This document shows, in pieces, positions 58,019 through 64,000 of a stretch of DNA of 64,000 nt. The notes beneath the pieces are model-generated. The model had not been told where the DNA came from. It saw nothing but the letters and a program-made list of their open reading frames with translations, and made no database searches. A program made the translations under genes and the position numbers. The stretch is from G963677325 sp963677325. Lineage in GTDB: Bacteria > Bacteroidota > Bacteroidia > Bacteroidales > Prolixibacteraceae. Numbering within the stretch: position 1 is the stretch's first letter; every line of letters starts with the position of its first letter. Where the stretch lies: assembly GCA_963677325.2 (NCBI GenBank), contig CAXXGM010000008.1:496001-560000 (forward strand). The letters run 5' to 3'.

Positions 58019-58534
58019 TTATTCTTCTGCTCCTCCGAGAATAGCCCTGATTCCAAGATCAGTAAGAATGAATTCCTTATCCTCTTTGATACAGAAGCCT
58101 TTCTTTTCATTCTTATTTAAACAGTCGCTGGCATTGATTAATTTTTCGATGCCTGTATTTTTAAGAGTTTTGGAAATCAGGGGGGTAGAATATTTTTCCA
58201 TTCCGTGTGCATGTAAATAAACAGCAACTGCCAGGAATTTTCTTACCTGATTTTTATCGGCCTTCTTATCTCTTAAAAAATCCATCAGAGGATCTGTGGA
58301 GGTTTCCGGTTTTGCTGATTCTGCTCCAGCTTTCGGTCTTCTACCTTTTGGTCTTCTGACCGTTTCAGCAATAGAAGTAACTTCCGCTTCTTGAGTTTTA
58401 ACAGCAGGTGTGGCTTTATTTAATCCGGGTATTCGGTTTAATACCTGATTTAATTGGGTCTCAACCCACTCCTTTTCCCCTTCACATGAAAAATGAAGGT
58501 TGTCATACGAAAATTCAATCTTTGAATCAGCCAT
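58019..58534 (-). CDS. Hypothetical protein with AT-hook-like segment
   Basis: 171 residues, no family recognised. Three parts: N-terminal ~40 residues (SKIEFSYDNLHFSCEGEKEW), a basic Pro/Arg linker with an AT-hook-like core (RRPKGRRPKAG, about residue 60), and a C-terminal ~85-residue helical domain (NQVRKFLAVAVYLHAHGMEK ... DLGIRAILGG) that looks like a winged-helix arrangement. I infer possible DNA binding; no evidence for a partner. Confidence 0.6.
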   Translation of the reverse strand: MADSKIEFSYDNLHFSCEGEKEWVETQLNQVLNRIPGLNKATPAVKTQEAEVTSIAETVRRPKGRRPKAGAESAKPETSTDPLMDFLRDKKADKNQVRKFLAVAVYLHAHGMEKYSTPLISKTLKNTGIEKLINASDCLNKNEKKGFCIKEDKEFILTDLGIRAILGGAEE

Positions 58535-58739
58535 ATCTTCTAATAATTCTAATTATTTATTTTTATAAAAATACAATAATAAAAAATACGGTGTATTATC
58601 TATGCTAATTTTACAATAAAAATATTCAATTTTTATTGTTTTGAAAAAAAAGATAAATATCCATTCTTAGAATCCTATCTTTTTAGATGAATCGATGGGA
58701 AGCAAAAAGCGCTTATCTTCTTCAGCGATTTACAGATGG

Positions 58740-60353
58740 TTAATTTTTATTGGATACGGTTTTAACTTCTGCTTTTTTTACTCCTTTGGGTTCCGGACTT
58801 TTATTCGGGTCAAAAGGATTGTAGTAATTTATTTTGAGTTGATCAAAGTAATTTAACATCTTCCGTAATCTTGGAGCAAAGTCTTCATAATTTTTCAGGG
58901 GAGCTGTTGTCCATCCTGCTTCAGAGAGCGCGCATATTCTTGGATACACCATAAAATCAAACCGGTCATAATTTTGAATAACCTCGCTCCATAAATTGGC
59001 CTGAATGCCGAGTACCTGATTTTCGTATTTCTTGAATCCGGGGAGAGTATCGGGAGGAAAATTGTACACGTTTTCAATTGAACATCCTGCGCCTTCGGAT
59101 TTACCTCCCCACTTATGAGACTTATCCTGCACATAATCAAAGTAGAGTGGAGCAACAGGGCATAAGACCACCTTATATTTTTTCTCAAAAGATTTTACCA
59201 ATTGATCGGTATTGTCACTTCGCCACCACATTACCACCGAATTCGCTGGATCTAAGCCTGTATCCACAATTTCATCCCACCCGACAAGTGTTTTATGGAG
59301 ACTTTTCACTGAATCAGCCATCCTTCGGTTAAAATACGACTCTACTGCTTTAAGATCATTCAGATTTTCTCTTTTCATCAGTTTTTGTACATCCGGATTC
59401 GTGGACCATTGCTCATTCCCAAAATGTACTTCATCACCTCCGACATGAAGGAAAGGAGTTGGAATAATTCCACAGATTTCCCTCAAAATTTCAGTTAAAT
59501 AAAGGTATGTCCCTTCTTTTCCCGGATTAAATGTGAAATTGGGCAATTTAGGAGAACCACCTCCACAGTATTCGGGGTATGCACGATTTGCAGCTGACGC
59601 ATGTCCCGGCATATCCACTTCCGGAATGATCCGGATGAATCTGGCGGAGGCATACTTCACGATCTCAATAATTTCGTTCTGTGAATAAAATGCAACAGAG
59701 GCATCACGATCATGATAGTTTCCCTTTCCTCCGATCCGGGTAAGATCCGGATATTTTTTTATTTCAATTCGCCATCCCGGTTCATCAGTAAGATGCCAGT
59801 GAAATGTATTAAGTTTATGAAGCGCCATTATATCCAATAACTGTTCAATTTTTTCTTTTCCGAAAAAATGTCTGGATTCGTCTACCATAAAGCCTCTCCA
59901 GGAGAACCTTGGGGAATCTTTTATTTCACAACACGGAATCTTTATGCTTTCTTCTGTTTTGTTACCCCATAGCATCGTTTGCCTCAGACTTTGCAGACCA
60001 TTAAATACGCCATGAGCAGTATGGGCCTTAATTGATATTTTGTTTCTCTTAATGGAAAGTACATATCCTTCTTCACCAGTGCCGGTGTTATCATCCAACG
60101 TGATTTCCAGAAAACTTTTTTGAGATGAAATGTGGGGAATCGCTAAATCCTTGATCTGGTCTGCAAAAGTATTTAGTACAGGTACAAGACTGGTATCTGA
60201 GACCGAAACGGCGAATTTTTTAGGCACGCTCAAATTCCCTCCCTTTATTGTGATAAATTCCGGTTTAGGAATGATTGAAATGACATCTTTATCGGACCGA
60301 CAGGAAATCAGGGATATAAAAAGAAAAAAGGATAAAAGTTTTATGATTTTCAT
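58740..60353 (-). CDS. Beta-N-acetylhexosaminidase, GH20 lipoprotein
   Basis: 537 residues from ATG 60353 (MKIIKLLSFFLFISLISC); a further ATG at 60404 would put 17 residues before the signal. Lipobox cysteine at residue ~18. An N-terminal GH20b domain (about 25-145) precedes the catalytic barrel, with the signature FLHVGGDEVHFGNEQW giving D307-E308 as the substrate-assisted catalytic pair, and HWHLTDEPGWRIEIKKYPDL and the WGGKSEG segment as further substrate-binding blocks. It removes terminal GlcNAc/GalNAc from glycans at the outer membrane. Confidence 0.93.
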   Translation of the reverse strand: MKIIKLLSFFLFISLISCRSDKDVISIIPKPEFITIKGGNLSVPKKFAVSVSDTSLVPVLNTFADQIKDLAIPHISSQKSFLEITLDDNTGTGEEGYVLSIKRNKISIKAHTAHGVFNGLQSLRQTMLWGNKTEESIKIPCCEIKDSPRFSWRGFMVDESRHFFGKEKIEQLLDIMALHKLNTFHWHLTDEPGWRIEIKKYPDLTRIGGKGNYHDRDASVAFYSQNEIIEIVKYASARFIRIIPEVDMPGHASAANRAYPEYCGGGSPKLPNFTFNPGKEGTYLYLTEILREICGIIPTPFLHVGGDEVHFGNEQWSTNPDVQKLMKRENLNDLKAVESYFNRRMADSVKSLHKTLVGWDEIVDTGLDPANSVVMWWRSDNTDQLVKSFEKKYKVVLCPVAPLYFDYVQDKSHKWGGKSEGAGCSIENVYNFPPDTLPGFKKYENQVLGIQANLWSEVIQNYDRFDFMVYPRICALSEAGWTTAPLKNYEDFAPRLRKMLNYFDQLKINYYNPFDPNKSPEPKGVKKAEVKTVSNKN

Positions 60354-60650
60354 CGTATTGCTGTTCTGGATTTGATATTTATTATTTTTCTTCAAATTTA
60401 ACATTTAATAATTGAATTAACTTTTGAAGTAATTAAAGTTACAGCGAGTGGATAGAGATAAGTACTGATCTTAAAAATGAAGATTTATTTTTTTGTCATA
60501 ACATCCAGATATTCTGAGTCATTAGACCTGTGTTTTAAGATTAATTTACAACTACTTTTAATAATGGTCGTACAAAAAGTTGGAACTTGCTCTTTGATTT
60601 TCTTTACTTTGCAAAAATTTTTTGATCGGTTCAGTTATCTGGTTATTATT

Positions 60651-62993
60651 ATGGAAGACAATCTGGTTATTGTGGAGTCACCTGCGAAAGCAAAAACGAT
60701 AGAAAAGTTTCTTGGTAAGGATTTTTTGGTAAAGTCCAGTTTTGGTCATATCCGCGACTTGGATAAAAAAGATTTTGGCGTTGATATCAATAACAATTAT
60801 CAACCAAACTACATTATTTCAGAGGATAAGAAAAAAGTGGTCAGTGAGCTTAAAAAGCACGCTAAATCTGCAAAAAAAATATGGATCGCATCTGATGAGG
60901 ACCGCGAGGGAGAAGCAATCGCCTGGCACCTGATGGAAGTATTGAACTTAAAGGCCGAAATTACCAACCGGATCGTATTTCATGAGATTACCAGTGATGC
61001 AATTAAATACGCTATTGAAAATCCACGCCGTCTGGATAAAAATCTTGTTGATGCCCAGCAAGCCAGACGAATTCTGGACAGGCTGGTCGGTTTTGAGATT
61101 TCACCGGTTCTGTGGAAAAAGGTAAAACCCTCCTTGTCGGCGGGTAGAGTACAATCTGTAGCTGTGAGACTTGTTGTTGAAAGAGAGCGGGAAATTATTA
61201 ATTTCAAAACGGCCCATTATTTCCGTGTAACAGCGATTTTCCTTGTTCCCGATAATAATGCAAAAACGGTTGCTCTTAAAGCTGAGTTATCGAATCGTTT
61301 TGACACTATTGAAGAGGCCCGTTCTTTCCTTGAGAAATGTGAAAAGGCTCAATTTAGTGTATCTGACGTGATAACAAAACCGGCAAGAAAATCACCGGCA
61401 GCTCCTTTTACTACTTCCACTCTTCAACAGGAAGCCAGCAGAAAATTTGGGTTTCCGGTCGGGTTAACGATGTCAATAGCGCAGAGACTTTATGAATCGG
61501 GACTTATTACCTACATGAGAACGGATTCAACTAATTTGTCCCAATTAGCCCTTGATTCTGCAAAAAAGAAGATTCTGGAATCTTTTGGAGAAAAATACCT
61601 TAAAATCCGGCAATACAAAACCAAAATTAAGGGGGCACAGGAAGCTCATGAGGCTATCCGGCCTACATATGCTGACAGGGAGGAAATAGAAGGATCTTCT
61701 CAGGAGCAAAGACTCTATAGTTTGATATGGAAAAGAACCCTTGCTTCACAAATGGCCGACGCCGAATTGGAAAAAACATTAGTTACTATTAATGTTTCTA
61801 ATTCCACCGAAACTTTTTCAGCTTCAGGAGAAGTCATGAAATTTGATGGGTTTCTCAATGTTTACATGGAATCAAGCGATGATGAAAATCTCTCTGATGA
61901 GGAAAAGGGCTTATTGCCGCCACTCAGAATCAACCAAAAGTTAGAACCTGATCAGATCCAGGCAATGGAGCGATATACCCAGAAACCTTCCAGGTATACT
62001 GAAGCCAGTCTTGTCAAGAAGCTGGAAGAGCTCGGGATAGGACGTCCTTCCACCTATGCACCGACAATTACCACCATTCAGCAGCGCGAATACGTTGTAA
62101 AGGAGGATAGGTCCGGTATGGAACGTGATTTTAAAACACTGACCCTAAAAAATGGCCGGATTTCAGAAACATTAAATATGGAAATCACGGGTGCGGAAAA
62201 AGCCAAAATGTTCCCTACAGACATAGGTCTTGTGGTAAATGATTTTCTTATAAAATATTTTGAGGCTATCGTTGATTATAATTTTACGGCCCTGGTGGAA
62301 AAACAATTTGATGAAATTGCGGAAGGCAAATTGGTCTGGACAAAAATGATTGATAAGTTCTATCGGCCTTTTCACGATAAAATTGAAGATGTAATGAATA
62401 CTTCAGAACGGGCCAGAGGGGAGCGGATTATTGGAACAGACCCGGTTAGCGGGAAAACAGTATCAGCAAAGATTGGCCGTTTTGGTCCTTTTGTTCAGAT
62501 CGGCGAAACGAATAGTGAAGGGGACGAAAAACCTTTATTTGCCAGTTTGCGCAGGGGTCAAAGTATTGAGACCATTACTCTCGAGGAATCTTTAAAATTA
62601 TTTGAGTTGCCTCGCGATCTGGGTGAATACGAAAATAAAAAAGTAACTGTGGGTATAGGCCGTTTTGGACCTTATGTAAAGCATGATAATTCTTTTGTTT
62701 CCTTGAAGAAGGGGATTGACGATCCTCTTACTGTTACCCTGGACAGAGCCATTGAATTAATTAATGAAAAGAGAGTACAGGCAGAAAAGTCAGTCTTAAA
62801 AACTTTTGAAAGTGATCCTGAAGTAAAAATTCTGGAAGGACGCTGGGGCCCCTATATTTCTTATAAAAAGGGAAATTATAAAATAAAAAAGGGAACAGAC
62901 CTGAATCAGATTACTTTGGAAGAATGTAAAAAGATCATCGAATCAGAAGGAGCAAAATCATCAGGTTTTAAAAGAAAAACGAAAAAAAGTTGA
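60651..62993 (+). CDS. topA: DNA topoisomerase I
   Basis: 780 residues from ATG 60651 (MEDNLVIVESPAKAKTIEKF); the frame continues upstream to 60477 but that extension is hydrophobic and unrelated. TOPRIM domain 1-140 (DEDREGEAIAWHL), catalytic tyrosine Y288 in LITYMRTDSTNL, the RPSTYAPTITTIQQREY block, and three C-terminal repeats of the IGRFGPFVQIG / VGIGRFGPYVKHD / EGRWGPYISYK type in place of zinc fingers. It relaxes negative supercoils. Confidence 0.95.
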   Translation: MEDNLVIVESPAKAKTIEKFLGKDFLVKSSFGHIRDLDKKDFGVDINNNYQPNYIISEDKKKVVSELKKHAKSAKKIWIASDEDREGEAIAWHLMEVLNLKAEITNRIVFHEITSDAIKYAIENPRRLDKNLVDAQQARRILDRLVGFEISPVLWKKVKPSLSAGRVQSVAVRLVVEREREIINFKTAHYFRVTAIFLVPDNNAKTVALKAELSNRFDTIEEARSFLEKCEKAQFSVSDVITKPARKSPAAPFTTSTLQQEASRKFGFPVGLTMSIAQRLYESGLITYMRTDSTNLSQLALDSAKKKILESFGEKYLKIRQYKTKIKGAQEAHEAIRPTYADREEIEGSSQEQRLYSLIWKRTLASQMADAELEKTLVTINVSNSTETFSASGEVMKFDGFLNVYMESSDDENLSDEEKGLLPPLRINQKLEPDQIQAMERYTQKPSRYTEASLVKKLEELGIGRPSTYAPTITTIQQREYVVKEDRSGMERDFKTLTLKNGRISETLNMEITGAEKAKMFPTDIGLVVNDFLIKYFEAIVDYNFTALVEKQFDEIAEGKLVWTKMIDKFYRPFHDKIEDVMNTSERARGERIIGTDPVSGKTVSAKIGRFGPFVQIGETNSEGDEKPLFASLRRGQSIETITLEESLKLFELPRDLGEYENKKVTVGIGRFGPYVKHDNSFVSLKKGIDDPLTVTLDRAIELINEKRVQAEKSVLKTFESDPEVKILEGRWGPYISYKKGNYKIKKGTDLNQITLEECKKIIESEGAKSSGFKRKTKKS

Positions 62994-63445
62994 TTATTCG
63001 GTTGAGAATCTCATTTTGATTTCATGATTTTCCTTTTTTTAAGTGAAACCGTTGGATAAAAAAAGCTTTGAAATTTGTTCTTTTTATGTCATCTTTTTTG
63101 TTCCTGAATAAGGAGAATAAATTGATGTCGTATTTTACAATCTTTTTGTTATTTAACAATAATACGGCTAAAATTCACAGGGGTTCTCCTCGTATTAAGT
63201 CCGTATTCGGTTCGTACCAGGTTCGTACCGGCTTTTTTAAAGAGAACTTACATAATATAACAAAATGGAATTCATTTCTAAAATAAAAATCGGCAATCTG
63301 AAATACGACGTCATTTCATATACTTACCGGAAATTCTTTATTGAATATCGGGTATTTCCCGGGAAAAATATAATTGAATTGAATTTTGTTTTTCTCTGAA
63401 TTTTTTCTTTATATTGTGTGATTTTCTCAACAATCTAATTGCTTC
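62994..63445. other. Intergenic region, no feature recognised
   Basis: About 450 bp between topA and the arginase-family gene. A short frame at 63068-63286 has no family resemblance. The direct repeats GGTTCGTACCAGGTTCGTACC (about 63211-63231) are the only structure seen. Confidence 0.5.
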
Positions 63446-64000
63446 ATGCTGAAAGAACTTATTACTCCTGTAAATGAACTTGCTTACGCCAAAGAATTAA
63501 CCTTAAACCCTTCACAGTTTGGATATAATTTAAGGATTAATCATTGGGACAGCAATAATCTTCCCAGCGTGGCCATATTAGGTGTTCCTGAGGGAAGGAC
63601 TTCATCTTGTCCTGCTCTGTCAGATGGTCCCGATTCGATCCGAAAACAACTTTATACATTATCTGCATTTAATGATGAATTTTCTGTAATAGATTTAGGC
63701 AACGTAAAAAATGGGAAGGATCCGGCAGATACTTTTGCCGCTGTGAAAATGGTCGCAGAAGAATTATCCACTTATCGGATTCCTCTTTTGATTCTCGGCG
63801 GCAGTCAGGATATTACTGAACCCCTGATTTCCGGGATTGAGAAAAAAGAGCTCAGTATTACTATTATAGATGACCGGATTGATAATTGCATCAATCACAA
63901 CAGTGCCAATGACGAACTGTTTATTAATAATCTTCCTTTCAGGACAAGTATAAATATCATCGGTGGACAATCTTATTTCATCGGTGAGCAAGGCCGGGAT
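63446..64000 (+). CDS. Arginase/formimidoylglutamase-family protein, 5' part only
   Basis: 185 residues from ATG 63446 (MLKELITPVNELAYAKELTL), still open at the window end. GVPEGRTSSCPALSDGPDSI matches the family's N-terminal substrate block (GGP...G..IR), and LLILGGSQDITEP matches the GGDHxxT metal region with S-Q in place of D-H, so the metal site is diverged. The later DDRIDNCIN and NSANDEL segments occupy the DAHxD position. Bacteroidetes carry such non-canonical arginase relatives annotated formimidoylglutamase. The rest of the gene is off the window. Confidence 0.75.
   Translation, partial: MLKELITPVNELAYAKELTLNPSQFGYNLRINHWDSNNLPSVAILGVPEGRTSSCPALSDGPDSIRKQLYTLSAFNDEFSVIDLGNVKNGKDPADTFAAVKMVAEELSTYRIPLLILGGSQDITEPLISGIEKKELSITIIDDRIDNCINHNSANDELFINNLPFRTSINIIGGQSYFIGEQGRD

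Noticed and set aside
60477..60650. N-terminal extension of topoisomerase I
   Set aside because: The extension is hydrophobic and unlike any TopA; the family N-terminus starts exactly at ATG 60651.
63068..63286. 72-residue ORF downstream of topA
   Set aside because: Low-complexity hydrophobic start, basic tail, no family and no promoter or conservation evidence.

Overview
The window is chromosomal DNA from a Bacteroidetes bacterium, most likely order Bacteroidales. The evidence is the rRNA operon (16S with the Bacteroidales-type 3' end GGAACACCTCCTTT, tRNA-Ile and tRNA-Ala in the spacer), promoters of the Bacteroidetes type (TAnnTTTG -7 box) and typical gene families: DUF4197, DUF6340, DUF6249, Wzi-like, TonB-dependent receptor, patatin and GH78/GH20/GH2/sulfatase enzymes. 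Genus cannot be decided from sequence reading alone.

Layout. 0-5.5 kb: a divergent carbohydrate locus (AraC regulator; sugar porter; exported GH2). 5.7-13.1 kb: a DUF4197 gene, then a complete rRNA operon with two promoters, 16S, tRNA-Ile(GAT), tRNA-Ala(TGC), 23S, 5S and a strong terminator; its spacers are packed with short Bacteroidetes repeats and a tRNA-like remnant. 13.2-18.6 kb: an exported sulfatase, two lipoproteins, RlmD and a YafQ-type toxin-antitoxin pair. 18.7-30.3 kb: an accessory-looking block with an AraC regulator divergent from an efflux adaptor, an RND permease fused to its own TolC-like outer-membrane channel, TetR, an ArnT-like glycosyltransferase, two intact and one fragmentary copy of a small DUF2582 winged-helix gene, an ACP-like protein, a broken patatin and a PAP2 phosphatase. 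This reads as an envelope/lipid A and efflux island. 30.4-36.2 kb: ABC-F, RlmB, an Lrp regulator divergent from an ammonium transporter, bracketed by two copies of a 230-260 bp nested palindromic repeat. 36.2-40 kb: a nitroreductase and two paralogous regulatory modules, each an ECF sigma factor overlapping a small membrane protein with a DUF6249 membrane protein beside it. 40-50.5 kb: GH78 rhamnosidase, GNAT, Wzi-like protein, a long QueA paralogue, a TIGR01212 radical SAM protein, AsnRS and sigma-54. 50.7-55 kb: a PhoB/PhoR-like two-component pair divergent from a PiT phosphate transporter with a PhoU-like C-terminal domain. 55.1-58 kb: two tandem TPP riboswitches in front of a TonB-dependent receptor, so a probable thiamin uptake receptor. 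58-64 kb: a hypothetical AT-hook-like protein, GH20 hexosaminidase, topoisomerase I and the start of an arginase-family gene that runs off the window.

The most noteworthy items are the duplicated sigma/membrane protein/DUF6249 modules, the RND-TolC single-chain fusion with an internal signal-like segment, the tandem TPP aptamers before a receptor gene, the nested palindromic repeat family, and the repeated DUF2582 genes with a fossil copy. No CRISPR array, prophage or intact insertion sequence was seen.
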